DNA of 64,000 nucleotides from CAMTUW01 sp947085035. GTDB lineage: Bacteria > Actinomycetota > Coriobacteriia > Anaerosomatales > PHET01. A program made the translations under genes and the position numbers. Under the pieces are notes generated by a model. That model was given only the letters and a program-made list of their open reading frames with translations, did not search any database and had not been told where the DNA came from. The DNA lies in contig CAMTUW010000015.1 in the NCBI GenBank assembly GCA_947085035.1, positions 62,001 to 126,000 of the forward strand, written 5' to 3'. Numbering within the stretch: position 1 is the first letter of the stretch; each line of letters begins with the position of its first letter. This document shows positions 25,886 to 34,936 of the stretch, piece by piece.

Positions 25886-26236
25886 CTAGTCGACAAGCTC
25901 CATGATAACGATCGGAGCGGCGTCACCCTTGCGCGGACCAAGCTTGAGAATGCGCGTGTAGCCACCCTCGCGACCCTCGAAGCGGTCCTTCTCTGCAAAG
26001 ACTTTGGCGACGGTTTCCTTGCTTCCCAACGCGGCGATGGCCAGACGACGAGAGTGCACGTCGCCCTTCTTGGCCCAGGTGATCGTCTTCTCGACCAGAG
26101 GGCGCACTTCCTTCGCGCGGGTCTCGGTGGTCTTGATGCGATCGTGGGTCAGCACCGCGATGGCAAGGCTCTTGAGCATCGCCTTGGTGTGCGACGCGTC
26201 AGTACCCAGCTTGCGGCCCTTCTTAAGGTGTCTCAT
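25886..26236 (-). CDS. rplQ: 50S ribosomal protein L17
   Basis: 116-residue L17 near the exit tunnel. It starts MRHLKKGRKLGTDASHTKAM, with LMLKSLAI-type core, HDRIKTTETRAKEVRPLVEK and the C-terminal GGYTRILKLGPRKGDAAPI. It follows rpoA by 15 bases and closes the alpha operon. Confidence 0.97.
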   Translation of the reverse strand: MRHLKKGRKLGTDASHTKAMLKSLAIAVLTHDRIKTTETRAKEVRPLVEKTITWAKKGDVHSRRLAIAALGSKETVAKVFAEKDRFEGREGGYTRILKLGPRKGDAAPIVIMELVD

Positions 26237-26251
26237 CTCGCGATACTCCTA

Positions 26252-27193
26252 CTACGGCTTTAGACCAAGGCTCATGCCCTGAAGCTTGTCCTTGACCTCT
26301 TCGATGGACTTCGCGCCGAAGTTGCGGATGTTGAGCAGGTCTTGCTCAGAGCATTCCGTCAACTGGCCGATCGTGTTGACGCCTTGGCGCTTGAGGCAGT
26401 TGTAGGAGCGCACGGACAGGTCCAGCTCCTCGATCGGGTTATCCAGCAGGCTCTCTCCCTCATCGACTGTGGCGGCGAAGATGCCGTCATCAGCCAAGGA
26501 GCCCGAGGCCTGCTCTGCGAAGAGCAACATGTGCTCGTCGATGATGCGACCAGCGTGCGCAACCGCGTCACCTGGATCGATCGCACCGTTGGTCTCCACC
26601 TCAAGCGTGAGCTTGTCGTAGTCGGTGCGCTGGCCCACACGGGTGTTCTCCACCACGTAGGTGCAGCGAACAACCGGCGAGAACAACGAGTCGATCGTGA
26701 TGACGCCGATAGGCGCGTCGGCACGCTTGTTCCGGTCAGCCGTCACGTATCCACGCCCCAGACCGATATGGATGCTCATCTCAAGCGATCCATGCTCGTT
26801 GAGGGTCGCGATGACGTGGTCGGGGTTGACCAGCTCGAACTCGGCGGGAACCTTGAGGTCGGCACCGGTCACAGTACCCGGCCCCTTTGCGGACAACGTT
26901 GCCACCGCATCACCCGCACCGATACCACTGTCACGGAACACGAGTCCCTTGACGTTCAACACTATGTCGGTCACATCCTCGCGTACGCCTTCAATCGCGG
27001 CGAACTCGTGCTGCACTCCCTCGATACGTATCGAGGTCGCAGCGGCGCCCTGAAGCGACGAGAGCAGAACGCGACGCATGCAGCTACCGAGGGTGTAGCC
27101 GAAGCCACGCTCCAACGGCTCTACCACATAACGAGCGAGTCTCTCGTCGATCCCGTCGACTTTGACCTGGGGCCTCATGAACTCTGTCATCAA
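26252..27193 (-). CDS. rpoA: RNA polymerase subunit alpha
   Basis: 313-residue alpha subunit. The N-terminal dimerisation domain (to about 230) contains VEPLERGFGYTLGSCMRRVLLSS. The flexible linker leads to the C-terminal HhH domain (about 250-310) with LSVRSYNCLKRQGVNTIGQL and DLLNIRNFGAKSIEEVKDKL, which binds UP elements and activators. It sits between rpsD and rplQ as usual. A domain resembling this CTD also occurs at the end of RpoC in this window. Confidence 0.97.
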   Translation of the reverse strand: MMTEFMRPQVKVDGIDERLARYVVEPLERGFGYTLGSCMRRVLLSSLQGAAATSIRIEGVQHEFAAIEGVREDVTDIVLNVKGLVFRDSGIGAGDAVATLSAKGPGTVTGADLKVPAEFELVNPDHVIATLNEHGSLEMSIHIGLGRGYVTADRNKRADAPIGVITIDSLFSPVVRCTYVVENTRVGQRTDYDKLTLEVETNGAIDPGDAVAHAGRIIDEHMLLFAEQASGSLADDGIFAATVDEGESLLDNPIEELDLSVRSYNCLKRQGVNTIGQLTECSEQDLLNIRNFGAKSIEEVKDKLQGMSLGLKP

Positions 27194-27222
27194 GCAGCCT
27201 CCCTGGCTTCCTTAATCCGTCA

Positions 27223-27849
27223 CTACTTCGAGTACAGCTCGACGATGAGCTGCTCGCGTACAGGAGCGTCGATCATCTCGCGCGTTGGCAGCGAGAGTAT
27301 CTTGCCCTGCAGCTTCTCGATATCGACCTCGAGCCAGCCGGGAACCTCGATCTTCTCGGACGCGATGAGCGAGGTCTTGATGACCAGCAGGTCCTTCGCC
27401 TTCGGCCCTACGGCGACAAGATCGCCCGGACGAACGCGGTAGGACGGAATGTCCACGCGGCGACCATTGACGGTGATATGGCCGTGACGAGTGATCTGAC
27501 GCGCCTCGTCCCGCGACTTCGCGAAACCGAGTCGGTACACGACGTTGTCGAGTCGACTCTCGAGGATACGCAAGAGGTTCTCGCCGGTGATGCCCGTCTG
27601 TTTGTTCGCGAGCACGTAATACGTTCTGAACTGCTTCTCGAGCAGTCCGTACATGCGCTTCGCGCGCTGCTTCTCGCGCAGCTGCAAGCGGTATTCACTG
27701 TCGCGCGGCCGTTTCTTGCCCGCCTGACCCGGCGGGTATGGGCGACGCTCAATGGCGCACTTATCGCCATAGCAGCGGTCCCCTTTGAGGAAGAGTTTGA
27801 TCCCTTCGCGGCGGCACAAGCGGCAGTCCGCCCCGGTGTAACGTGCCAT
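27223..27849 (-). CDS. rpsD: 30S ribosomal protein S4 (zinc-binding type)
   Basis: 208-residue S4, a primary 16S rRNA binder. I place the start at the ATG at 27847-27849 (MARYTGADCRLCRREG), because 96 open codons upstream overlap rpsK and are not S4. Four cysteines (ADCRLC and DRCYGDKC) form the zinc site of the C+ form. The S4 RNA-binding domain begins ESRLDNVVYRLGFAKSRDEAR. It lies between rpsK and rpoA. Confidence 0.96.
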   Translation of the reverse strand: MARYTGADCRLCRREGIKLFLKGDRCYGDKCAIERRPYPPGQAGKKRPRDSEYRLQLREKQRAKRMYGLLEKQFRTYYVLANKQTGITGENLLRILESRLDNVVYRLGFAKSRDEARQITRHGHITVNGRRVDIPSYRVRPGDLVAVGPKAKDLLVIKTSLIASEKIEVPGWLEVDIEKLQGKILSLPTREMIDAPVREQLIVELYSK

Positions 27850-27875
27850 CTTCTTCGAATCCCTTCGGAAATCGG

Positions 27876-28277
27876 CTAAACGCGGCGGCGCTTGCGCGGC
27901 CGGCAGCCGTTGTGCGGAACAGGGGTGCAGTCCTGGATACTGGCAATCTCGAGCCCAGCGGCCTGCAGCGAACGAATGGCGGTCTCGCGGCCCGAACCGG
28001 GACCCTTCACGAACACCGACACCTTGCGAAGACCGTGCTCCTGCGCCATCTTCGCGCAAGCCTCCGCCGCAAGCTGCGCGGCGAACGGTGTCGACTTGCG
28101 TGAGCCCTTGAAGCCCACGGTGCCGGCTGACTGCCATGAAATCACGTTGCCCGAGGGGTCCGTGATGGTGACGATGGTGTTGTTGAACGTACTCTTTATG
28201 TGCGCCTGACCCACTGCGATGTTCTTTCGCTCACTTCGCTTTATGCGGGTGCGCACGTTCTTCTTCTTGGCGACCAT
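27876..28277 (-). CDS. rpsK: 30S ribosomal protein S11
   Basis: 133-residue S11 of the platform near the mRNA exit. It contains AHIKSTFNNTIVTITDPSGNV and GSGRETAIRSLQAAGLEI, and the basic end PHNGCRPRKRRRV. It is three bases after rpsM and 26 bases before rpsD. Confidence 0.97.
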   Translation of the reverse strand: MVAKKKNVRTRIKRSERKNIAVGQAHIKSTFNNTIVTITDPSGNVISWQSAGTVGFKGSRKSTPFAAQLAAEACAKMAQEHGLRKVSVFVKGPGSGRETAIRSLQAAGLEIASIQDCTPVPHNGCRPRKRRRV

Positions 28278-28280
28278 GCC

Positions 28281-28655
<375 letters not shown>

Positions 28656-28667
28656 TCGTGCTCCCTC

Positions 28668-28781
28668 CTAGCCCTGGCGCTGTTTATGGCGCGGGTTCTC
28701 ACAAATGACGAGAACACGGCCATGACGCCGGATCACCTTGCACTTATCACACATCTTCTTGATCGAAGGACGTACCTTCAT
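28668..28781 (-). CDS. rpmJ: 50S ribosomal protein L36 (zinc-binding type)
   Basis: 37-residue L36. The start MKVRPSIKKMCDKCKVIRR is followed by VLVICENPRHKQRQG. Three cysteines and one histidine (CDKC, C and H) form the zinc knuckle of the C+ type. The ATG at 28779-28781 follows GAGAGGAAGAC. It lies between infA and rpmS-type neighbour rpsM as in most bacteria. Confidence 0.96.
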   Translation of the reverse strand: MKVRPSIKKMCDKCKVIRRHGRVLVICENPRHKQRQG

Positions 28782-28894
28782 CGTTTCGTCTTCCTCTCAG
28801 TGATTCAGATCTATCTCGATGCCCAGCCGCAGGCAGGTATCTTCGTCTGCTGTCCGGACGCACACGCTTCCGGGAGTATCCACTTGCCGTCCGG

Positions 28895-29116
28895 TCACTT
28901 GTACCGATACGTGATGCGCCCTCTTGTCAGGTCGTACGGCGAGAGCTCCACTACGACCTTGTCGCCTGGCAGAATCCTGATGTAGTGCATCCTCATCTTG
29001 CCAGAGATGTGGGCGAGAACCTTGTGGCCATTCTCAAGCTCGACGCGGAACATGGCATTCGGCAAGGGCTCAACAACTGTGCCCTCGAGCTCTATCGCGT
29101 CGTCCTTCTTCACCAC
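28895..29116 (-). CDS. infA: Translation initiation factor IF-1
   Basis: 73-residue OB-fold protein that blocks the A site during initiation. It contains KKDDAIELEGTVVEPLPNAM, FRVELENGHKVLAHISGKMR and the canonical end LTRGRITYRYK. It follows map by 94 bases. The 113-base gap to rpmJ can fold into CCGGACG/CGTCCGG. Confidence 0.97.
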   Translation of the reverse strand: MVKKDDAIELEGTVVEPLPNAMFRVELENGHKVLAHISGKMRMHYIRILPGDKVVVELSPYDLTRGRITYRYK

Positions 29117-29200
29117 TACTTGTTAGCTCCTCACAGGGCCTGAATCCGCAAGTGGTTATGGTAACTCAAGTCGTGCTGTGCCGTCCACATATTCTTGCGT

Positions 29201-29234
29201 CCGATCGTGCTCACTCACGCGTGAGCACGATCGG
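29201..29234 (-). repeat. 14-bp perfect inverted repeat at the 3' end of map
   Basis: CCGATCGTGCTCAC, a six-base loop and GTGAGCACGATCGG make a 14-pair perfect stem spanning the map stop codon. The minus strand has no U-tract after it (ACGCAAGAATATG). It may end transcripts, stabilise the map mRNA 3' end, or bind a protein. Confidence 0.7.
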
Positions 29235-29960
29235 GCCCTCGCTGGTGACAGCGACAGTGTGCTCGAAGTGCGCCGAGAGCGAGCCGTCACGGGTGACCAC
29301 CGTCCAGCCATCGGGTAGCGCCTCGACAACGTGGCTGCCTGCATTGATCATCGGTTCGATGGCGAGAACCATTCCGGACTCGAGGGCTGGACCCGTGCCG
29401 GGCTTGCCGTAGTTGGGAACGTTGGGGTCCTCGTGCATCGACTGTCCGATACCGTGTCCCACGTACTCCCTGACCACCCCGAACCCATCGGCTTCAGCAA
29501 TCGCCTGGACCGCTGCGCCGATGTCGTAGAGGCGACCCCCCGTCACGGCGGCTTCAATGCCAGCGTCCAATGCGCGTCGAGTCACCTCGAGCAACCGCAC
29601 GGCTTCATCCGCCACAGTGCCAACCGCGAAGGTAGCGGCGTTGTCTCCGTAGTAGCCCTCGAAAAGAGCGCCCACGTCTATCGACACGATGTCTCCCTCA
29701 TGCAGCACGACCTTGGTCGAAGGAATACCGTGAACGACCTGATCATTGAGCGACGTGCATAGTGTCGCAGGGAACCCGTGGTACCCCTTGAAGGCTGGTA
29801 CCGCGCGAGCTGACCGTATCGCCTCCTCGGCAATACGGTCCAGTTCTGCCGTGGTGACGCCCGGCACGACAGCTTCGCCAACAAGACGAAGCGCGCGAGC
29901 GCTGATGCGCCCGGCCTCACGCATGACCTCGATCTCAGCAGACGACTTGCGAACGATCAC
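29211..29960 (-). CDS. map: Methionine aminopeptidase, type I
   Basis: 249-residue metalloprotease removing N-terminal methionine. The metal ligands sit in VSIDVGALFEGYYGDNAATF (two Asp), VGHGIGQSMHEDPNV (His), IEPMINAG (Glu) and SAHFEHTVAV (Glu). No ATG fits; the GTG at 29958-29960, after GGAGGG, gives a normal-length protein. It starts seven bases after the adk stop. It lacks the N-terminal zinc finger of longer forms. Confidence 0.94.
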   Translation of the reverse strand: MIVRKSSAEIEVMREAGRISARALRLVGEAVVPGVTTAELDRIAEEAIRSARAVPAFKGYHGFPATLCTSLNDQVVHGIPSTKVVLHEGDIVSIDVGALFEGYYGDNAATFAVGTVADEAVRLLEVTRRALDAGIEAAVTGGRLYDIGAAVQAIAEADGFGVVREYVGHGIGQSMHEDPNVPNYGKPGTGPALESGMVLAIEPMINAGSHVVEALPDGWTVVTRDGSLSAHFEHTVAVTSEGPIVLTRE

Positions 29961-29967
29961 GAGGTGA

Positions 29968-30597
29968 CTAGCCCTCCAGGATCGCGCGGACGTCGGACCA
30001 GACATCGTCGACCGGACGATCGCCGTCGACCGTATGCAGCACTCCCATGGCACCGTAGTGATCGAGGAGCGGAGCCGTCGACTTCGTATAGACATCAAGC
30101 CTGTTACGGACTGTGGTCTCGTTGTCGTCATCGCGCTGGTAGAGGTCGCCGCCACACGTCACACAGGCATCACCCTCGGTGACACTGGTGATCCGGCCGC
30201 ACGCACGGCACGTGCGACGAGCCGTGAGTCTGCGTACGATAACCTCGGGATCGACAGCGATGGCTATCGCAGTGTCGATCGACTTGTTGAGCGAGTCGAG
30301 CTCCTTGTCAAGCGCCTGCGCCTGGTTGATCGTCCGCGGAAAACCATCAAGGATGAATCCTTTTGCCGTATCGGGCTCCTGCAGCCGTGACTTCACCAAA
30401 CCGATAACGACCAGATCCGGCACGAGTTCGCCGGCGTCCATGAAGCCCTTCGCCTGAATTCCGAGCGGGGTTCCGTTGGCGACGGCAGTTCTCAGGATGT
30501 CTCCCGTTGAGATGTGTGGCACACCATAGGTCTCGATCATCAGCAGAGCCTGAGTGCCTTTTCCGGCACCGGGTGCACCAAGCAGCAGAACGTTCAT
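29968..30597 (-). CDS. adk: Adenylate kinase with zinc-binding lid
   Basis: 209-residue kinase interconverting ATP, ADP and AMP. The P-loop is GAPGAGKGT (7-15), the AMP-binding part includes ISTGDILR, and GFILDGFPRT is conserved. The lid carries a Cys4 zinc site (CRACG...CVTCGG), common in Gram-positive lineages. It follows secY by 24 bases in the spc operon. Confidence 0.96.
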   Translation of the reverse strand: MNVLLLGAPGAGKGTQALLMIETYGVPHISTGDILRTAVANGTPLGIQAKGFMDAGELVPDLVVIGLVKSRLQEPDTAKGFILDGFPRTINQAQALDKELDSLNKSIDTAIAIAVDPEVIVRRLTARRTCRACGRITSVTEGDACVTCGGDLYQRDDDNETTVRNRLDVYTKSTAPLLDHYGAMGVLHTVDGDRPVDDVWSDVRAILEG

Positions 30598-30621
30598 CCT
30601 ATTCCCTTCCCCTCAGTGGCC

Positions 30622-31887
30622 CTACTTGAAGAAGCCCTCGTAGTGACGCATCTTCAGCTGGCTCTCGATCTGCGTCATCGTCTCGAGCGCGACTCCCACC
30701 ATGATGAGAATCGACGCGCCACCAAACTGTTGAACGAGTTGATTCTGCGTGAAGCTGAACACCACTGACGGCACCACTGCGATCAATCCGAGGAACAGGG
30801 CACCCGGAAGCGTGATGCGATTGAGAACGTTTTCGATGTACCGAACGGTGGTTCCCCCTGGGCGGACCCCCGGAATGAACCCACCGTTCTTGCGCAGGTT
30901 GTCAGACAGGTCGATCGGGTTGAAGACCAATGCCGTGTAGAAGTAGGTGAAGAAGACGATCAGCACGAACATCGTCGCCCAGTTCACCGGCCCGTTCGCG
31001 AGCGCATTGGCCCCCGTCTGCAGCCACGTCTGGTTCGGGAAGAAGTACACGAGCTGACTCGGGAAGAACAGCAACGCCGAGGCGAAGATGATCGGGACGA
31101 CGTTCGCTCCGTTGATCTTGAGCGGGATATACGTGCCCGACCCGCCGTAGACCTTGCGACCAACGATTCGCTTGGCGTATTGGACCGGGATGCGACGCTG
31201 CGCGCGCTCCATGGTCACGATCGCGGCGATCACGAACAGAACGATCACCGCGAGAAGGATGGTGAACGCGCCACTGCCGAACTGGAACGACTGAACGATC
31301 GCCATCGGGAACTGCGCCACGATACTCGCGAAGATGAGAAGGGACATCCCGTTGCCTATGCCTCGCTGGGTGATCAGCTCACCGAACCACATGATCAACG
31401 CGGTACCCGAGATCAAGGTGATTACGATTACTGTGTTGGTGAATGCGAGCGGCATCGCACCAACGCCGGTTCCCGTGACGAGCGCACTCCTGAACACCGT
31501 GAGAAGGCCCAGCGCCTGCATCAGTGCGATTCCCAGCGTCATATAGCGAGTGATCTGGGTGATCCGGCGCTGCCCCGACTCCCCCTCTTTCTGCCACCGC
31601 TCGATCTGCGGGATGACGCCTTGCAGAAGCTGCATGATGATCGACGAGGTGATGTAGGGCATGATGCCCAGCGAGAACACGGCGAACTGCTCGAGCGCGC
31701 CACCCGAGAACAGGTTGAGCAGCCCGAGCGTCGCGGCGCCCTCAACCTGATTCTTGATGATTTCGAGGTTGACGCCCGGCACGGGGATGAAGCTGCCGAC
31801 CCGAAAGATCCCGATGATCATCAGCATGAAGACGATTTTTCGCCTCAGCTCGGGTACACGGAACGCGTTAGCGATCGCAGTTAACAC
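30622..31887 (-). CDS. secY: Protein translocase channel SecY
   Basis: 421-residue, ten-helix channel for protein export and membrane insertion. It begins MLTAIANAFRVPELRRKIVF, includes the plug region SGGALEQFAVFSLGIMPYIT and the conserved cytoplasmic loop QRRIPVQYAKRIVG, and ends LKMRHYEGFFK. The GTG start (31885-31887) overlaps rplO by seven bases. SecE is encoded 24 kb away, as usual; secG is not in the window. Confidence 0.96.
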   Translation of the reverse strand: MLTAIANAFRVPELRRKIVFMLMIIGIFRVGSFIPVPGVNLEIIKNQVEGAATLGLLNLFSGGALEQFAVFSLGIMPYITSSIIMQLLQGVIPQIERWQKEGESGQRRITQITRYMTLGIALMQALGLLTVFRSALVTGTGVGAMPLAFTNTVIVITLISGTALIMWFGELITQRGIGNGMSLLIFASIVAQFPMAIVQSFQFGSGAFTILLAVIVLFVIAAIVTMERAQRRIPVQYAKRIVGRKVYGGSGTYIPLKINGANVVPIIFASALLFFPSQLVYFFPNQTWLQTGANALANGPVNWATMFVLIVFFTYFYTALVFNPIDLSDNLRKNGGFIPGVRPGGTTVRYIENVLNRITLPGALFLGLIAVVPSVVFSFTQNQLVQQFGGASILIMVGVALETMTQIESQLKMRHYEGFFK

Positions 31888-32330
31888 AGTGTCTCGACCG
31901 TCCCTCCTACAGCTTCGATCTTGGCAATAGCCGAACCGGACGCCTTGTCGACTTTGACGATCAGTTTCTTCGTGATCTCGCCGTCCCCGAGGATCTTGAC
32001 GGGAACCGAAGCCGACTTGATGACGCCCTTCTCGACAAGAGTCTCGCCTGAGACCACGTCCCCATCGACGAAGAGCACCTCGAGGCGCGCCACGTTGATA
32101 GCGGCATACTCGACACGATTGCGGTTCTTGAAACCAGGGAGCTTGGGCAGACGCATGTGCATCGGGTTCTGACCACCCTCGAAACCAGGGCCCTTGCCGC
32201 CGCCGGCTCTCGAGTTCTGGCCGTTGTCACCGCGTCCCGAACGACCGCCGTGACCGGACCCGTGCCCGCGCCCGACCCGCTTGCGGTCCTTTCGAGAACC
32301 CGGTGCCGGGAAGAGGTCGTGAATCTGCAT
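31881..32330 (-). CDS. rplO: 50S ribosomal protein L15
   Basis: 149-residue L15. The glycine-rich basic N-terminal tail (KDRKRVGRGHGSGHGGRSG, then GPGFEGGQNPMHMRLPKLPG) threads into 23S rRNA; the C-terminal globular domain follows. It ends inside secY. The 143-base gap on its 5' side, to rpmD, holds a small hairpin GCGTCT-TGGG-AGACGC but no clear promoter. Confidence 0.95.
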   Translation of the reverse strand: MQIHDLFPAPGSRKDRKRVGRGHGSGHGGRSGRGDNGQNSRAGGGKGPGFEGGQNPMHMRLPKLPGFKNRNRVEYAAINVARLEVLFVDGDVVSGETLVEKGVIKSASVPVKILGDGEITKKLIVKVDKASGSAIAKIEAVGGTVETLC

Positions 32331-32473
32331 GTCTGTACCCTTTCATGTTCGCTTCCGGCGCAATGACCCGCCGGTATCGGCCGCTCGCCGCCGATTGACT
32401 GTGTATCGGTGCAGCGTCTCCCAAGACGCCGTTGGCCCAACTCAAAGAAGAATTGGACCCGCCTGACGAAGTG

Positions 32474-32671
32474 CTAGAGCTCCTCCACATTGATCAAGTG
32501 CTTGACCTTGAAGACCATGCCTCGTATGGCGGGGTTGTCAGAGTGCTCGACCGTGTGGCGGATGCGCTTGAGTCCCAGTGCACGGACGGTCGCCTTCTGA
32601 TCGTGGGGGCAGCCGATAGTACTCTTGATCTGTGTGACCCTGAGAATCTTGTTGACGGCCTTCTTCGGCAT
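32474..32671 (-). CDS. rpmD: 50S ribosomal protein L30
   Basis: 65-residue L30. It reads LRVTQIKSTIGCPHDQKATV, ALGLKRIRHTVEHSDNPAIR and GMVFKVKHLINVEEL, the normal full-length form. It lies three bases after rpsE and before rplO. Confidence 0.95.
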   Translation of the reverse strand: MPKKAVNKILRVTQIKSTIGCPHDQKATVRALGLKRIRHTVEHSDNPAIRGMVFKVKHLINVEEL

Positions 32672-32674
32672 TGG

Positions 32675-33184
32675 CTACTCCTCCTTACCGTAGATCTGGC
32701 CGACCGACTTGCCGCGACGGCGAGCCACCTCGTCGGCGGTGACGAGCGACTTGAGTCCGGCCGCTGCGGCTTTGACGACGTTGAGAGCGTTGTCCGTACC
32801 GAGTGACTTGCTCAAGACATCCGTGACGCCGGCGAGTTCGAGCAGCGCCCTGACAGGACCGCCCGCGATGATTCCCGTACCGGGGGCGGCCGGCTTGAGC
32901 AGGACTCGACCCGCTCCGAACACGCCGTGAACCTCGTGCGGGATGGTGCCGTTGACGATAGGCATCTTGAACATGTTCTTCTTAGCGTCCTCGATGCCCT
33001 TCTTGATGGCGATGGGCACCTCCTGTGACTTGCCCATACCAACGCCGACGTTGCCGGCACCATCTCCAACGACGACGAGCGCCGTCAGCGCGAAGCGCCG
33101 ACCACCCTTGACGACCTTGGAGACCCGGTTGATATAGACAACCTTCTCTTGGAGCTCCGATACCGGGGCTTCCCTTCGCGGCAT
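32675..33184 (-). CDS. rpsE: 30S ribosomal protein S5
   Basis: 169-residue S5, important for decoding fidelity and mRNA unwinding at entry. The double-stranded-RNA-binding part has YINRVSKVVKGGRRFALTAL and VGVGMGKSQEVPIAIKKGIE. The second domain has GTGIIAGGPVRALLELAG and TDNALNVVKAAAAGL. It is placed between rplR and rpmD. Confidence 0.97.
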   Translation of the reverse strand: MPRREAPVSELQEKVVYINRVSKVVKGGRRFALTALVVVGDGAGNVGVGMGKSQEVPIAIKKGIEDAKKNMFKMPIVNGTIPHEVHGVFGAGRVLLKPAAPGTGIIAGGPVRALLELAGVTDVLSKSLGTDNALNVVKAAAAGLKSLVTADEVARRRGKSVGQIYGKEE

Positions 33185-33194
33185 ACCTTCCTCC

Positions 33195-33563
33195 CTAGAA
33201 CTTCAGGCCGGCGCTGCGAGCGCCGTCTGCAAGAGCCTTGACCCGACCGTGATACAGACGGCCACCGCGATCGAATACGACCTCGCTGACACCCGCCTCG
33301 ACAGCACGCTTACCGACCGCCTCACCAACGGCGGTAGCGGCTTCGATGTTGGAACCTGATTTCAACGCGCTCGCCACTTCATCTTGAAGCGTCGACGCAG
33401 CCACGATGGTGCGACCCGACACGTCGTCGATGAGCTGAGCGTAGATATGAGCATTCGTGCGGTTGACGCACAGGCGGGGACGAACAGCCGTGCCTGACAC
33501 CTTCCCGCGGACACGGCGGTGACGGCGCGCCAGCGCTGTCTGCTTCGCCTTGACTTTATCCAT
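33195..33563 (-). CDS. rplR: 50S ribosomal protein L18
   Basis: 122-residue L18, which together with L5 binds 5S rRNA. It contains RHRRVRGKVSGTAVRPRLCV, HIYAQLIDDVSGRTIVAAST and GGRLYHGRVKALADGARSAG. It precedes rpsE by 10 bases and follows rplF by 53 bases. Confidence 0.97.
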   Translation of the reverse strand: MDKVKAKQTALARRHRRVRGKVSGTAVRPRLCVNRTNAHIYAQLIDDVSGRTIVAASTLQDEVASALKSGSNIEAATAVGEAVGKRAVEAGVSEVVFDRGGRLYHGRVKALADGARSAGLKF

Positions 33564-33616
33564 AACGTCGTTCTCCTCGTTTCACGCGACCCGCATGTGG
33601 GCCGACTGGATCCCTG

Positions 33617-34153
33617 TTACTTGGCGGCCTTACCGAGCTTGCGCCGCACCTTTTCGCCCTCATAGCGAATACCCTTGCCTTTGTACGGCTCAGGCTTTCG
33701 CCATTTGCGGATGTCAGCGGCAACCTGCCCGACACGCTGCTTATCGATACCGCGAACCGTGATCTTGGTCGGCGCGGGCACCTCGAACGTGATTCCAGAT
33801 TCGGGAACAACGACGACCGGGTGCGAAAACCCGAGAGCGAGCTCTATGTTCGAACCGTTGAGTACGGCCCGATACCCGACGCCCACGATTTCGAGGTTCT
33901 TCGAGAATCCCTCGGAAACACCAACGACCATATTGGCGATGAGCGTGCGAGTGAGACCGTGGAGTGAACGAGACTCTCGAGTCTCATCCGGACGCTCCAC
34001 GACCAGCGCACCATCCTCGGCCTTGATGACGAGAATCTCCGAGAACGACTGAACGAGCTCGCCCTTCGGACCTTTGACGGTGACGGTCGAGCCGTCGATC
34101 TTGACCTCTACCCCGGACGGTACCGGGATGGGCTGTTTGCCGATACGTGACAC
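33617..34153 (-). CDS. rplF: 50S ribosomal protein L6
   Basis: 178-residue L6 at the base of the L7/L12 stalk. It starts SRIGKQPIPVPSGVEVKI. I chose the GTG at 34151-34153, with GGAAAGGAG upstream; further upstream codons lie in the rpsH spacer and are not conserved. The C terminus has PEPYKGKGIRYEGEKVRRKLGKAAK-type sequence, here split around the YKGKGIRYEGE loop that contacts 23S rRNA. Confidence 0.96.
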   Translation of the reverse strand: MSRIGKQPIPVPSGVEVKIDGSTVTVKGPKGELVQSFSEILVIKAEDGALVVERPDETRESRSLHGLTRTLIANMVVGVSEGFSKNLEIVGVGYRAVLNGSNIELALGFSHPVVVVPESGITFEVPAPTKITVRGIDKQRVGQVAADIRKWRKPEPYKGKGIRYEGEKVRRKLGKAAK

Positions 34154-34184
34154 GGCGTGACGCTCCTTTCCTGGCTCCGTCCGA

Positions 34185-34583
34185 CTACCAGACGTACGCG
34201 ACGACTTCGCCGCCGACACTCGCCTTGCGAGCGCTGCGGTCGGTCATCACGCCGGCTGATGTCGAAATGACAGCGATACCGAGCCCACCGAGTACGCGGG
34301 GAAGCTCGTCCTTCTTGGCATAGACACGCAGTCCGGGCTTGCTGATGCGGCGAAGCCCGGTGATCGTGCGCTCCTTGCGCGGGCCGTACTTGAGTGTGAT
34401 CTCGAGGCTGTCCTGGGGGGACTGCTCCGTCACGGTGTAGTCGGCGACATAGCCTTCCTCTTTGAGGATGCGTGCGATCTCGACGAGCTTGTTGCTCGAC
34501 GGCATCGACACTGTCGCCTTGTAAGCCGAGTTCGCGTTACGAACGCGAGTCAGCATATCGGCTATTGGGTCTGTCATGCTCAT
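34185..34583 (-). CDS. rpsH: 30S ribosomal protein S8
   Basis: 132-residue S8, a primary 16S rRNA binder and, in many bacteria, a translational repressor of the spc operon. It contains DPIADMLTRVRNANSAYKAT and the C-terminal ISTSAGVMTDRSARKASVGG with EVVAYVW at the end. It lies between rpsN and rplF. Confidence 0.97.
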   Translation of the reverse strand: MSMTDPIADMLTRVRNANSAYKATVSMPSSNKLVEIARILKEEGYVADYTVTEQSPQDSLEITLKYGPRKERTITGLRRISKPGLRVYAKKDELPRVLGGLGIAVISTSAGVMTDRSARKASVGGEVVAYVW

Positions 34584-34687
34584 GCTTCATACCTCCTATG
34601 GTCCGGGATGCTCCCACTCCGCGGTACGCTCAGACCCGTGGCCTGAGCGCCTGCCGGTAGGGTCTTCTCAACGCGTGCTCGGTTCGC

Positions 34688-34873
34688 CTACCAGCTTGCC
34701 TTGCGCACGCCGGGAAGTTCGCCACGGCTCGCCATTTCGCGCACACATATGCGACATAGACCGAACTGGCGATAGAACGCACGCGGTCGGCCGCACCGGC
34801 CACACCGATTGTGCTGGCGCACGCTGAACTTCGGCGTGAGCTTCGCCTTGGCGATCATCGACTTCTTTGCCAC
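34688..34873 (-). CDS. rpsN: 30S ribosomal protein S14, type Z (zinc)
   Basis: 61-residue S14 of the short zinc-binding kind. Four cysteines (NRCGRCGR and FGLCRICVRE) bind zinc. The GTG at 34871-34873 is six bases after GGAGG and gives VAKKSMIAKAKLTPKFSVRQ; a TTG two codons upstream would overlap the ribosome-binding site. It lies in the usual place between rplE and rpsH. Confidence 0.95.
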   Translation of the reverse strand: MAKKSMIAKAKLTPKFSVRQHNRCGRCGRPRAFYRQFGLCRICVREMASRGELPGVRKASW

Positions 34874-34936
34874 TTCCAACCTCCGTTTCGCGACGGGTGA
34901 ATCTCCCGTCGAGTGGTTCCTCCGCTACGAGGCTCT

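Noticed and set aside
27850..28137. N-terminal extension of S4
   Set aside because: The 96 extra codons overlap rpsK in another frame and are not S4-like. Similar extensions before rplE, rplC, rplJ and ecfA2 were dropped for the same reason.
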